From the NCBI RefSeq assembly GCF_018403185.1, contig NZ_BOSE01000002.1, positions 558,001 to 622,000 of the forward strand: a stretch of 64,000 nucleotides of DNA, given 5' to 3'. The notes under the pieces are model-generated. The model saw nothing but the letters and a program-made list of their open reading frames with translations. It had not been told where the DNA came from and made no database searches. Source of the stretch: Paenibacillus montaniterrae. Lineage in GTDB: Bacteria; Bacillota; Bacilli; Paenibacillales; Paenibacillaceae. Positions 44,394 to 54,052 of the stretch are shown here, one piece after another; position 1 is the stretch's first letter, and each line of letters begins with the position of its first letter. A program made the translations under genes and the position numbers.

Positions 44394-46025
44394 TTAAGAT
44401 TCAGCTTGATTTCGATTCCGATATTCCTGCGGGGTAACACCGAAATAATACTTAAACAGCTTGCTGAAATATGGCGGGTTTTGAAAGCCCAGTTGTGCGG
44501 AAAGCTCATAAATTTTAATATCGGTTGTACGCAGCAAGGAGCTGGCTTTCTCCATCCGATAACGCATAATATAGTCGCTAATGTTTTCTTTCGTTTCATG
44601 TTTGTACAACGAGGAAAGATAGGCAGGATGCAGGCTTACATGATCCGCTATCGCTTGCAGCGACACATCCTTGGCAATATGGCTTTCAATAAAGCGATGA
44701 ATTTTAAGAATCAACTGATTTTTGTTGTCCTTGCTATCCCGCACGCTCGAAGTTTCCATGCTTTGCAGCGTCAGCTCCGCCCATTGCGTCACTTGATCAA
44801 GGCGGCTGAACAGTCCTGGCTCTGTGACAATATCTGCTTCAAAGCCGGTCATTTCCATCAACGACTTCCCCAGCAGATGCGCCTTGAACAGAAACGCGTT
44901 CATTAGCGCATAGACGATCTCCATCATATTCTCTTCCGTATCTTGCTTTCTGTCTTTCATCTCCGCAAACATAGTCGCCAGTTTTTTGCGAGCATCCGAC
45001 CAGCGCTCCGCCTCCAGCAGCTGCTGAAAGCTTGGAGGTGCATACAAGGACTCAAGCGGCCGAAATTGAGAATAGGCCTCACTTAAGCTAGTAATAATGG
45101 CGTGGTCGCTGTGGGAAATTTTGCGAAATGCGTTCAAGCATTTGCGGTATTGATTGACGAGCTCCGCAGGGAAAGACGCGATCGGCCCGATCATAATGGA
45201 AATCGTCCCCTTCAAGTAGGCTTGAACCTTGATCGTTAGCTCGCGGGCGACTTCTTTAAGCCGCTCCTCGCTTGTCGCGCCGCTTAATTCGCCACTTAGC
45301 TCGTCGCTCCTTGCCTTAAGCAAATAACACATATAGCCGTAAGTATCGCGAGTAAACCACAGCTCATAGCCAGGCTCCAGCACTTCATTCACGATGTTAT
45401 GCACAGCAAATTCATACAACGATGCATCTCCGTCGCCAAGCGCAGAGCCGGACTGGTCAAGCCGTATCATGAAGAGCGGATAGTCGCGCTCCAGCTCAAA
45501 CGACAGGCCATACTCCTCCATTCGTTCCTGTAAAACACGATGCGGCAAGCGCATGCCGCTCAGCAAATCGCCAAGCAAACTGGACTGCAGCAGCGGAAGA
45601 TGGGAACGAATCGCTTGAACCATTTGCATGCCGTGTTTATGATGCTCCCGCTCCTGTTCGATCAGCTGCTTCGCCCGTGAAATCTCGTCCATCAGCTCCT
45701 CGTCCTTAATCGGCTTGAGCAAATAATTGACGACACCGGATTGAATCGCTTTTTGCGCATACTCAAATTCTCCGTATCCGGAAAGCAAAATGCATTTAAT
45801 GCCCGGATAATGCTCACGAATATGCTCACACAGCTGAAGCCCGTTCATGCCGGGCATCCTGATATCCGTCACAACAATATCGATTGCCGTGGAATCAAGT
45901 ATAGCAAGCGCCTCCAGACCGGACGAAGCCGCAAAAACATCGGCTATGCCGATAGCCGCCCAATCATTGGCTAGCATGCTCTTTAATAAAACGGGTTCAT
46001 CCTCAACGAATAAAAGCTGGCACAT
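44394..46025 (-). CDS. AraC-type response regulator (YesN family), locus 2
   Basis: 543 residues. Receiver domain with Asp54 in DIVVTDIRMPG, a conserved middle region, and the C-terminal AraC DNA-binding domain (LQAIADHVSLHPAYLSSLYKHE as first helix-turn-helix, LGFQNPPYFSKLFKYYFG as second). It overlaps the kinase gene by 23 bases. It likely activates the flanking binding-protein and permease operons. Confidence 0.93.
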   Translation of the reverse strand: MCQLLFVEDEPVLLKSMLANDWAAIGIADVFAASSGLEALAILDSTAIDIVVTDIRMPGMNGLQLCEHIREHYPGIKCILLSGYGEFEYAQKAIQSGVVNYLLKPIKDEELMDEISRAKQLIEQEREHHKHGMQMVQAIRSHLPLLQSSLLGDLLSGMRLPHRVLQERMEEYGLSFELERDYPLFMIRLDQSGSALGDGDASLYEFAVHNIVNEVLEPGYELWFTRDTYGYMCYLLKARSDELSGELSGATSEERLKEVARELTIKVQAYLKGTISIMIGPIASFPAELVNQYRKCLNAFRKISHSDHAIITSLSEAYSQFRPLESLYAPPSFQQLLEAERWSDARKKLATMFAEMKDRKQDTEENMMEIVYALMNAFLFKAHLLGKSLMEMTGFEADIVTEPGLFSRLDQVTQWAELTLQSMETSSVRDSKDNKNQLILKIHRFIESHIAKDVSLQAIADHVSLHPAYLSSLYKHETKENISDYIMRYRMEKASSLLRTTDIKIYELSAQLGFQNPPYFSKLFKYYFGVTPQEYRNRNQAES

Positions 46026-47769
46026 AGTTGTTCTCCTCCGTTTTTTCGCTTATTTCAGACTTCCAGCGCAACGTGACACAAAGCCCGGGCAGCACATGAG
46101 AGCGGCTGATTGTAACGCCAGCTCCCGGTCCAAAGTGATGCTTAAGCCGCTGATGCACATTCCATATGCCAAAGCCGCCCTGATCATGTACGGGAAGCTC
46201 CAGCCGCTGCATATAGTGCTTGATTTCTTCATCCGTCATGCCTACTCCGCTGTCGTCCACCTGAATAATAGTCCAGCCCGCTTCCTGACGGCCGGAAACA
46301 AGCACGATGCCCCTTCCCGGCTTTGGCTCAACTCCGTGCAATATCGCATTCTCCACTACTGGCTGCACGATGAGCCGCATAATGGGCAGCGACAACATTG
46401 GCTCAGGGATCTCGATGTTGAAATCGATTCTTTCGAGCCTGTAGCTGTAAATTTGCAAATAGTGACGAACAAGACGAACCTCTTCCTCCACTGTCGCCTT
46501 TTGATTTTCCACGCGAGTCGTGTAGCGATAATAGCCTCCAAGATGGTAGCACATTTCCTTGATCGTATCCGTCTGCCCTGCCTTCGCACAAGCAGCAATA
46601 AAGGACAGGCAATTGTACAGAAAATGCGGATTAATTTGCGATTGAAGCTGTTTGAGCGTTGCTAATCTGGCTCGATCCTTCTCTTCGTACACATTTTGAA
46701 TCAAATTTTGAATTTCGTGTGCCATATCGTTAAATCGATGCATCATGTAATCAAACTCGTTGTGAAATTTTTGCTTAATCCTGAAATTGTAGTCGCCGAT
46801 TTCGAATTGCTTCAAGCCTCTAATTAAGGCTGACAACGGCCTTTGCACATTAAGATACAGCAGGTACGAAGCGGCCAGTCCCATTACGATTAACACGAGC
46901 ATGCTGAGGTAGAATAAATTGCGGCTTTGAATGACCGGCGCATGGAATACATCCAGCGGCACGTAATCAATGAGCCATGCGTCCAAATTCGGCAGGTACG
47001 CGTAGCTCAAGTAGGACTGCTTGCCATTAATCTCCATAACCCGATTGCCGACCTCGCCCAGCTCCTCATGGAGCAGCTGCTCTCCCAGCAGCTGAAAGCT
47101 GGCGTCCATATTGCTCGTGTCGGAAAATGCATAGCCGCTGCTGGTCAGCAGGAAGCTGTCGCCCGGATTATCGAGATTATAATGGCGCAGCATTTCACGC
47201 ACATTTTCAAGGCTGAACTGAACCTCAAATACCGCATTGACCAAATTCGGATCATCCTTCGACATGTACGGATCCCATATAAACAATTGATAATAAGGGG
47301 AGCCTGCAGCGTCGCCAGGTTGAAACTTCCATACCCCGTTCTCCGTCCGCTCCAGCACGTCCGGATCATAGACACTGCTCAAATTGGTCGAGATTCTGCT
47401 TTTCGTTTCCGGCAAATAAACAGACAGCTCGTTGGACCAATGGCTGGACAAGCTTTGCAAATGCAGCTTTTCCTTCACCATATTTTGGTACTCTATCATT
47501 TGGTAATAATCTTCCCGCAATATGCTAATATGCAGGTCCAGAATAGAAGAATCCCTTGCTAGCACGTTTGAGGATAATGATAGCCGCTCGACGTTGGATT
47601 CAATCTGGCTTTTTAGGAAGAGCAGCTGACTTTCCTTATACGCTCTCGTTTGCTTATCGATAACATTCAAGCTGGTCGTGCTGAAATACGAGTACAACAT
47701 AACGACTGGAATGAACACAATTAAAATAATCCCCGTCATCTTGACGAAGATCGGTTTTCTTCGCTTCAA
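46003..47769 (-). CDS. Sensor histidine kinase (YesM type), locus 2
   Basis: 588 residues with two membrane helices around a 240-residue extracellular sensor (MTGIILIVFIPVVMLYSYF and YLSMLVLIVMGLAASYLLYL), HAMP, the phospho-acceptor block INPHFLYNCLSFIAACAK, and the ATPase domain with VVENAILHGVEP and DDSGVGM. TTG start behind GGGGGG. First gene of a minus-strand operon; the divergent permease genes start 110 bases away, so both share one control region with a cre-like box at 47827. Confidence 0.92.
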   Translation of the reverse strand: MKRRKPIFVKMTGIILIVFIPVVMLYSYFSTTSLNVIDKQTRAYKESQLLFLKSQIESNVERLSLSSNVLARDSSILDLHISILREDYYQMIEYQNMVKEKLHLQSLSSHWSNELSVYLPETKSRISTNLSSVYDPDVLERTENGVWKFQPGDAAGSPYYQLFIWDPYMSKDDPNLVNAVFEVQFSLENVREMLRHYNLDNPGDSFLLTSSGYAFSDTSNMDASFQLLGEQLLHEELGEVGNRVMEINGKQSYLSYAYLPNLDAWLIDYVPLDVFHAPVIQSRNLFYLSMLVLIVMGLAASYLLYLNVQRPLSALIRGLKQFEIGDYNFRIKQKFHNEFDYMMHRFNDMAHEIQNLIQNVYEEKDRARLATLKQLQSQINPHFLYNCLSFIAACAKAGQTDTIKEMCYHLGGYYRYTTRVENQKATVEEEVRLVRHYLQIYSYRLERIDFNIEIPEPMLSLPIMRLIVQPVVENAILHGVEPKPGRGIVLVSGRQEAGWTIIQVDDSGVGMTDEEIKHYMQRLELPVHDQGGFGIWNVHQRLKHHFGPGAGVTISRSHVLPGLCVTLRWKSEISEKTEENNYVPAFIR

Positions 47770-47826
47770 TCTCCATCCCCCCTTAATAAATTAACAGATA
47801 CCTTAAAGATGTGTTCTATACAACTA

Positions 47827-47840
47827 TAAAAGCGTTGCCA
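47827..47840. promoter_or_regulatory. Candidate CcpA site between divergent sugar genes
   Basis: TAAAAGCGTTGCCA has 12 of 14 cre matches. It lies between the kinase and permease genes, where it could affect both. Confidence 0.4.
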
Positions 47841-47878
47841 TAAGATATTGGCATAACGACTTTCAGGAGGCAAACCCA

Positions 47879-48823
47879 ATGAAGAACACCCACATTATAA
47901 CATCAACCGCTCAATCGTCAACCGCGCGAATAAGACGGATACCGTTCCAAAAAACGTGGAGATTGCATGTGCTGCTGCTGCCTGCTGTAGTGCTTGCGCT
48001 CGTATTTAAATACGCGCCGATGCCTGGTATTATTATGGCTTTTCAGGATTTCAAGCCATGGCTCGGCATCGAAGGCTCTCCCTGGGTCGGATGGGATAAT
48101 TTCAAGCTGATGTTTACGTTGAATGGCACGATGCAGGTCATCTGGAACACGCTGCTTATATCCGTGCTGAAGATAATATTCGGCTTGGTCGTGCCCGTGC
48201 TGTTCGCCTTGCTGCTCAACGAGGTGCGCAATATGGGGCTTAAGCGCTCGATTCAAACGATGGTCTATCTCCCCCATTTCATGTCCTGGGTCATCCTCGG
48301 CGGAATTCTGCTTGATCTGCTATCTATCGATGGCATCGTCAACCGTTTCTTGTCGTTTCTGAATATAGACCCTGTCATGTTCCTTGGCGATGGCACTTGG
48401 TTCCGCGTAACGGTTATTGTCAGCGACTTGTGGAAGGAGTTTGGATTTTCTGCGATCGTGTTTCTTGCTGCTTTATCCGGCATTAATCCAGACCTGTATG
48501 AAGCTGCTGAAATCGATGGAGCAGGCAGACTTCAGCAAACGATCCATATTACGCTGCCATCGCTAATGCCGATTATGGTGGTCGTGTTTACGCTATCTCT
48601 TGGCAGCATGCTGAACGCGAACTTCGATCAAATCTATAACCTTATTAACCCGCTGGTGCTGAAGGAAGGCGATATTATCGATACATTTGTGTTCCGTTCG
48701 TTCCAGGACGGCCAATACAGCCTGGCTACTACAGTTGGATTATTCAAATCGCTAGTCGGATTTATTCTTATAAGCGGCGGCTACTATATCGCTTACAAAT
48801 GGGCCAACTATCGCATTTTCTAA
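47879..48823 (+). CDS. Carbohydrate ABC permease (LplB type), locus 2
   Basis: 314 residues, six helices. EAA loop LYEAAEIDGAGRLQQTIHITLP and the C-terminal KWANYRIF are LplB features. ATG behind CAGGAGG. First gene of a plus-strand operon with the YtcP-type permease and FAD oxidoreductase. Its binding protein is encoded at 42562 on the opposite strand. Confidence 0.92.
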   Translation: MKNTHIITSTAQSSTARIRRIPFQKTWRLHVLLLPAVVLALVFKYAPMPGIIMAFQDFKPWLGIEGSPWVGWDNFKLMFTLNGTMQVIWNTLLISVLKIIFGLVVPVLFALLLNEVRNMGLKRSIQTMVYLPHFMSWVILGGILLDLLSIDGIVNRFLSFLNIDPVMFLGDGTWFRVTVIVSDLWKEFGFSAIVFLAALSGINPDLYEAAEIDGAGRLQQTIHITLPSLMPIMVVVFTLSLGSMLNANFDQIYNLINPLVLKEGDIIDTFVFRSFQDGQYSLATTVGLFKSLVGFILISGGYYIAYKWANYRIF

Positions 48824-48849
48824 TGATGAATGAACGGAGGTAGACCGCG

Positions 48850-49728
48850 ATGTACTACAAAAATAAATCGTATAGAACGTTTTATTATTTCAATATCGCT
48901 CTGTTAATTATCGTATCTATTCTTTGCATTATGCCGATGCTTCATATTTTAGCCGTTTCCTTTAGCGGGAAATCGGCGGCGGAATCTAATCTCGTCACCT
49001 TTTTCCCGATTGATTTCAACATGGAAAGCTATGCGCGAACCTTCGAAAACCCTAACTTTCTGAATGCCATTCAAACCTCGGTTTTCAGAGCTATAATCGG
49101 CACCTTGTTCGGGATGGCAGTTACGATTATGGCGGCATTTTCCTTGTCGAGAAGCCGAGTCGATTTCAAGGCTCGCACATTTTATATTTGGTTTTTCTTG
49201 TTCATTATGATCTTTGATGCAGGGCTTGTGCCCAATTACTTGCTTATTGAGAAGGTTGGACTGATCAATTCCTTTTGGGCGCTTATCCTGCCCGGGCTTG
49301 TCAATGTATGGAATATGATTCTTATGATGAACTTCTTCCGCGCGCTCCCTAAGGAATTAGACGAGGCGGCTATCGTGGACGGCGCATCCACCTTCCGCAT
49401 TCTCTTCTCTGTCTATTTGCCGGTGTCGCTGCCTGCAATTGCGACGATTTCGTTATTTACGATGATCGGGCATTGGAACAGCTGGTTTGACGGGATGCTT
49501 TACATGAGATCTCAGGAGCAATGGCCGCTTGCTACGCTGCTGCAGACGATTGTAGTTGTACAAGATTTCAGCAAAACCGGAATTACGCCAGAGGATTTGG
49601 AGCTATTGTCCAACAGAAGCGTCAAGGCTGCGCAAATCTTTATCGCAATGCTGCCAATTCTCGTCGTATATCCTTTCTTGCAGCGCTTTTTTGTCAAAGG
49701 CATTGTACTGGGAGCAGTTAAGGAATAA
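48850..49728 (+). CDS. Carbohydrate ABC permease (YtcP type), locus 2
   Basis: 292 residues, six helices. EAA loop ELDEAAIVDGASTFRILFSVYLP and C-terminus FVKGIVLGAVKE. ATG behind GGAGGT, 26 bases after the LplB-type gene. Confidence 0.92.
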   Translation: MYYKNKSYRTFYYFNIALLIIVSILCIMPMLHILAVSFSGKSAAESNLVTFFPIDFNMESYARTFENPNFLNAIQTSVFRAIIGTLFGMAVTIMAAFSLSRSRVDFKARTFYIWFFLFIMIFDAGLVPNYLLIEKVGLINSFWALILPGLVNVWNMILMMNFFRALPKELDEAAIVDGASTFRILFSVYLPVSLPAIATISLFTMIGHWNSWFDGMLYMRSQEQWPLATLLQTIVVVQDFSKTGITPEDLELLSNRSVKAAQIFIAMLPILVVYPFLQRFFVKGIVLGAVKE

Positions 49729-49753
49729 TTTTTAGGAAGGAAGGTTGCTGCGT

Positions 49754-51004
49754 ATGAATAGCAAAAACATTATGATGCATCAAACGGTACCCGTATACGA
49801 TGTGGCTGATGTGATCATTGTTGGCGGAGGGCCTGCCGGAACGGCGGCGGCGATTAGCGCAGCCCGCTGTGGGCGAAAAACGATCTTGCTGGAGCATTCC
49901 GGGCAATTAGGCGGGATGGGCACGCTTGGCAATGTCAGTATTTTTATGGGCGTAGGCAATGTAACGGGCATTTACCGGGAAATCATTGCCGAGTTTTTGC
50001 CTGCCGCACTGCCGAGCACGCATCATGAATCGATCTGGCCGCAATATTCGCCATTCGAGCTGCGCCTTTATTTGAACGAAAAGCTTGAGAAGGAAGGCGT
50101 CAAGGTGTACTACCATACGAGCTTCGTCTCAGTCATAAAAGAAAGCAAGCGCGTCACGGGGGTTATCGCCAATACGCGTGAAGGATTGCGGGCATTTGAA
50201 AGCGATGTCGTCATCGACTGCACGGGTGATGCGCGCGCAGCCTCAGACGCCGGCGTGCCAGTTCGCTCTGGTCGCGAGGAGGATGGCTTGACGCAGCCGA
50301 TGACGCTTATGTTTATGATGCAGGACACTGGAAAGCCGGTGCGCCCTTATTTGCCGGAGGGCTGCTATCGCTACGAAAGCATTGAGCAGCTACCTCAGGG
50401 CCGTCTCCTGCACTGGAGCACGATGGGAGATGGAACATTGCTCGTCAATATGACTCGCGTTAAAGGAAACGGAGCAAAAATCGAGGACATTAATTACGCT
50501 GAGAAGGAGCTGCTGCGGCAAGTGTTCTCTGTAGCATACTTTTTACAGCGTACGAGTCATCCGAATCATATCTTATCCCATATAGCGGGCCAAGCAGGTG
50601 TACGTGAAACGAACCAGATCGAAGGGCGCTATACGTTGACGGAGGACGATCTAACGAGCGGCCGTCGCTTTGACGATGTTGTTGCCCAGACCAATTATGA
50701 GATCGACATCCATAATCCGACGGGTGATGCTCATACGGATGAACGCAAGCTGGACGGCTATGACATCCCTTATCGCTGCATGCTGCCAAAAGAAATCGAT
50801 GGACTGCTAGTTGCAGGCAGAAGCATATCGGCCACTCATGTCGCGATGTCGTCCATGCGCGTGCAAGCAACCTGCTATGCCTTGGGGCAGGCAGCAGGCA
50901 TTGCTGCGGCTTTAGCTGTTGAAGCTGGTGTTTCCGTAGCGGATATTTCAATAGCCAGGCTGCATGAGCGCCTCGCTGAGCAAGGCGTCGTATTTGTGAC
51001 TTGA
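49754..51004 (+). CDS. FAD-dependent oxidoreductase (FAD_oxidored family)
   Basis: About 416 residues. Rossmann fingerprint VIIVGGGPAGTAAAISAAR and LLEHSGQLGGMGT for FAD binding, VVIDCTGDARAASDAG in the middle and a second FAD contact GLLVAGRSISATHVAMSS near the end. The frame opens at a TTG nine bases earlier, but the AGGAAGGAAGG site favours the ATG at 49754. Cotranscribed with the permeases, so it probably oxidises or reduces an imported sugar derivative; FAD_oxidored proteins are common in Paenibacillus polysaccharide loci. The -35 of the next promoter overlaps its stop codon. Confidence 0.88.
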   Translation: MNSKNIMMHQTVPVYDVADVIIVGGGPAGTAAAISAARCGRKTILLEHSGQLGGMGTLGNVSIFMGVGNVTGIYREIIAEFLPAALPSTHHESIWPQYSPFELRLYLNEKLEKEGVKVYYHTSFVSVIKESKRVTGVIANTREGLRAFESDVVIDCTGDARAASDAGVPVRSGREEDGLTQPMTLMFMMQDTGKPVRPYLPEGCYRYESIEQLPQGRLLHWSTMGDGTLLVNMTRVKGNGAKIEDINYAEKELLRQVFSVAYFLQRTSHPNHILSHIAGQAGVRETNQIEGRYTLTEDDLTSGRRFDDVVAQTNYEIDIHNPTGDAHTDERKLDGYDIPYRCMLPKEIDGLLVAGRSISATHVAMSSMRVQATCYALGQAAGIAAALAVEAGVSVADISIARLHERLAEQGVVFVT

Positions 51005-51028
51005 TAAATTCATGGGGCTGTGTATAAT
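51001..51028 (+). promoter_or_regulatory. Promoter of the guanidine riboswitch operon
   Basis: TTGATA (51001-51006), 16-base spacer, TATAAT (51023-51028). Strong sigma-A-like promoter overlapping the end of the FAD oxidoreductase gene. Confidence 0.8.
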
Positions 51029-51045
51029 GTGAAAGTAGAGATGCA

Positions 51046-51150
51046 AGCTAAATGTTATCTAGGGTTCCGCGATTGCAAAATCGGGCAGGTCCGAGAGATA
51101 ACTCGCAACCAATAGGTTGTGTCACGGAGGGATAAAAGCCTGGGAGATAA
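51046..51150 (+). ncRNA. Guanidine-I riboswitch (ykkC-yxkD)
   Basis: Conserved ykkC core blocks are present in order: CTAGGGTTCCGC, GGTCCGAGAG, CACGGAGGGATAAAAGCC and GGGAGA. P1 is GTTATCT/AGATAAC, P2 CGATTgcaaAATCG, and a third stem is GCAACC/GGTTGT. It precedes paired SMR exporters, the classic ykkCD target. Ligand binding stabilises the 3' half of the aptamer, which overlaps the terminator stem, so guanidinium turns the operon on. Confidence 0.95.
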
Positions 51151-51185
51151 AACTGTTGCAAACAGTTTATTTCCCGGGCTTTTTA
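51133..51185 (+). terminator. Riboswitch-controlled terminator
   Basis: AAAGCCTGGGA...TCCCGGGCTTTTT with an inner ATAAACTGTT/AACAGTTTAT stem. The 5' arm includes the aptamer's conserved AAAAGCCTGGGAGA, so folding of aptamer and terminator are mutually exclusive. Confidence 0.9.
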
Positions 51186-51235
51186 TGTTTTTGGCTGCAC
51201 TTGTAAATACTAATTTTTAAAAGGAGTGGAAAAAA

Positions 51236-51571
51236 TTGAACAAGACATGGTTATCCGTTATTGTTGCCGCAATATTTGAGGTGGGCTGGGTTATTGGACT
51301 GAAGCATGCCAACAGCGCATTGGAATGGGTGCTTACTGCAATTGCAATTATTGTCAGCTTCTATTTAATGATTGCCGCTTCCCGTTCGCTTCCTGTCGGT
51401 ACCGTTTATGCTGTTTTTGTAGGTTTAGGCACGGCTGGTACAGTTATAGCCGACATCCTGTTGTTTGGCGCCCCTGTTCAAGCCGGCAAGCTTATACTAA
51501 TCGGGGTTCTGCTGCTTGGAGTTATTGGCTTGAAGCTAATGAGCAAAGAGAAAGAACAGGAGGCGGCGTAA
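51236..51571 (+). CDS. SMR guanidinium exporter subunit (YkkC-like)
   Basis: 111 residues, four helices, small multidrug resistance family. The essential membrane Glu is in [15 protein letters not shown] near residue 14. Start is TTG behind AAGGAGTGG. Paired with the following SMR gene with a 3-base gap, so the two products likely form a heterodimeric proton/guanidinium antiporter. Control by the guanidine-I riboswitch supports guanidinium as substrate. Confidence 0.93.
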   Translation: MNKTWLSVIVAAIFEVGWVIGLKHANSALEWVLTAIAIIVSFYLMIAASRSLPVGTVYAVFVGLGTAGTVIADILLFGAPVQAGKLILIGVLLLGVIGLKLMSKEKEQEAA

Positions 51572-51574
51572 CAG

Positions 51575-51889
51575 ATGGATTGGGTATTTCTTATTTTAGC
51601 TGGGGTATTTGAAATGTTTGGCGTGCTAATGATCAACAAGGTAAATAAAGACCGCAACGTATCATCATTCCTTCTATTATTTGCTGGATTCGGCTTAAGC
51701 TTTCTATTTTTGTCGTTAGCGATGAAAACACTGCCGATGGGAACAGCCTATGCAGTCTGGACAGGAATTGGCGCTTCTGGCGGCGCGATATTAGGCATGA
51801 TTTTTTATGGAGAACCGAAAAATATTTTAAGGATTTTATTTATAACGATGATACTGGGATCTGCTGTAGGCTTAAAACTAATAAGCTAA
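51575..51889 (+). CDS. SMR guanidinium exporter subunit (YkkD-like)
   Basis: 104 residues, four helices, with the conserved Glu in LAGVFEMFGVLMIN and the second-loop motif MKTLPMGTAYAVWTGIG. The ribosome site AGGAGG lies inside the end of the preceding gene, indicating coupled translation. Partner of the YkkC-like subunit; guanidinium export inferred from the riboswitch. Confidence 0.93.
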   Translation: MDWVFLILAGVFEMFGVLMINKVNKDRNVSSFLLLFAGFGLSFLFLSLAMKTLPMGTAYAVWTGIGASGGAILGMIFYGEPKNILRILFITMILGSAVGLKLIS

Positions 51890-51911
51890 CAAGAGCTGCT
51901 TATGGAGGTAA

Positions 51912-52436
<525 letters not shown>

Positions 52437-52469
52437 ATTCCATTAGGATACAGTTCAATTAAATAGACA

Positions 52470-52495
52470 AGAGGCTGTCTTAGCGGACAGCCTCT
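52470..52495. terminator. Hairpin between convergent GNAT and SDR genes
   Basis: AGAGGCTGTC-TTAGCG-GACAGCCTCT, perfect 10-bp stem. T-runs are poor on both sides, so its efficiency as terminator is uncertain. Confidence 0.65.
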
Positions 52496-52512
52496 GTTGT
52501 TGATCATGCTAG

Positions 52513-53322
52513 CTATTCAAGAATTTCCGGATGTGACCATTGAACAGGAGTTACCTTTCCTGCATGAGATCCCGCATCTACTAGTATAGTAGAACCGCTC
52601 ATATAACGAGCCAGATCAGAAGCTAAAAACAAGGCGACGTGAGCGATTTCTTTAGGATCGCCGAGTCTTCCGTTAGGCGAAAGCAGCTTGGCATATTGAT
52701 CAATAACCTCTTCCGGCGCATCGCCCCAAATGGATGTGCGAATTGTACCGGGACAAATTGCGTTGACCGTAATGTTATGTGGCGCATAATCAAGTGCAGC
52801 GCTTTTCGTCAATCCTACAACGCCATGCTTGGCAGAAACATATATCCCCATCGCGCTGTTCCCCAGCACCCCTGCTTGCGAAGCAACATTGACAACAAAA
52901 CCGCCCGGAGCTTTAGATTTTAAGATCGCTTCAACGCCAAACTTCATGCCCAGAAATACTCCACGAAGATTGATCGCTGTCAATCTATCAAATTCTTCAA
53001 TAGAATATTCATGGGTTGGCCGGTTCTCGGCACTAATACCGGCATTGTTAACGATGCCATCGACCTTTCCATAGCTTGCAAGGGCAAAATCAATTAATCC
53101 TTTAACATCATCTTCTTTGCTTACATCTGTTTGGTAGAAAACCGCTTCCCCGCCAATAGCTGCAATTTCGTCAACAACGGCGGCTCCTTTTTGAGCATTA
53201 ATGTCAGAAACAACGACTTTCATACCATTTTCAGCGTAACAAAGAGCTATCGCTTTTCCAAGACCATCCGCAGCTCCAGTTACAACTGCGACCTTACCTT
53301 TAACACTTGAGAAATCTGTCAT
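52513..53322 (-). CDS. Short-chain dehydrogenase/reductase
   Basis: 269 residues from the ATG at 53322 (MTDFSSVKGKVAVVTG), chosen for the AGGAGG 7 bases upstream; the open frame runs to 53355. Cofactor site TGAADGLGKAIA, NNAGISAEN, YVSAKHG active site (Tyr, Lys). C-terminal region SGSTILVDAGSHAGK. It differs from the two GMGKAIA-type SDRs of this window. Its upstream region is entirely repeat cluster B, so its promoter must lie in repeat DNA. Confidence 0.9.
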   Translation of the reverse strand: MTDFSSVKGKVAVVTGAADGLGKAIALCYAENGMKVVVSDINAQKGAAVVDEIAAIGGEAVFYQTDVSKEDDVKGLIDFALASYGKVDGIVNNAGISAENRPTHEYSIEEFDRLTAINLRGVFLGMKFGVEAILKSKAPGGFVVNVASQAGVLGNSAMGIYVSAKHGVVGLTKSAALDYAPHNITVNAICPGTIRTSIWGDAPEEVIDQYAKLLSPNGRLGDPKEIAHVALFLASDLARYMSGSTILVDAGSHAGKVTPVQWSHPEILE

Positions 53323-53342
53323 TTGCAATCCTCCTGTTTCAG

Positions 53343-53570
53343 CGCTCAGGAGCAATGCATCCTCCAGTCGCTTTTTAAATCGTAATGCTTCCTTTGTTTA
53401 TTTTTAAGGTTGCATTACGATGTTAAAGGCAACACACTTGCGTTTTTCGGATGCTTTGCTCCTTCGCTGGTGCATTTTTATTTGCTTTTTCGAAGAAGCT
53501 TGGACGTTAAGTATGCTATGAAGCTCCGCAGCGTCATCAAAGTCGTGCTTTTTGAACGTCCTATTCAGCG
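53343..53570. repeat. Dispersed repeat, cluster B unit 1
   Basis: Contains, in order, GCATCCTCCAGTCGC + TTTTTAAATCGTAATGC, then GGTTGCATTACGATGTTAAA..., CGGATGCTTTGCTCC, and GAAGAAGCTTGGACG, ending CATCAAAGTCGTGCTTTTTG. The first two modules are the inverse of cluster A 10201-10327. Confidence 0.85.
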
Positions 53571-53875
53571 CTTCGGAGCAATGCATCCTCCAGTCGCTTT
53601 TTAAATCGTAATGCTCCTATTTAATTTTTTAAGGTTGCATTACGATGTTAAAGGCGACACACTGCGTTTTTCGGATGCTTTGCTCCTTCGCTGTAGTTTT
53701 TTTATCTGCTTTTTCGAAGAAGCTTGGACGATAGTAGAAAATGAAGAGCGCAGCGTAGGCACTTGCTACGTGAGCACCGGAGCCTTCGGTAGCGTGACAT
53801 ATTCGACGTCGACTATGCTCCAACGCAATCGCATCGTCATCAAAGTCGTGCTTTTTGAACGACCTATTCCAATAA
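53571..53875. repeat. Dispersed repeat, cluster B unit 2
   Basis: Repeats the modules of unit 1 and adds the middle section GAGCGCAGCGTAGGCACTTG...CTACGTGAGCACCGGAGCC...TATTCGACGTCGACTATGC missing from unit 1. Unit 1 therefore looks like a deletion derivative of unit 2. Confidence 0.85.
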
Positions 53876-54052
53876 AGGTTTAAAAATTGGGCTTTCAGGA
53901 CCAAGAAGATGGCACGATACTAGAAGGTGAGGAGCGCAGCGTAGGCACTTACTACGTGAGCACCGGAGCCTTCGGTAGCGTGACATATTCGACGTCGACT
54001 ATGCTCCAACGCAATCGCATCGTCATCAAAGTCCAATTTTTAAACTACCTTT
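53876..54052. repeat. Dispersed repeat, cluster B unit 3
   Basis: From AAGGTTTAAAAATTGGGCTT to CAATTTTTAAACTACC; carries GGACCAAGAAGATGGCACG and GCACCGGAGCCTTCGGTAGC. Almost exact inverse of cluster A unit 1 (9809-9990). Confidence 0.9.
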
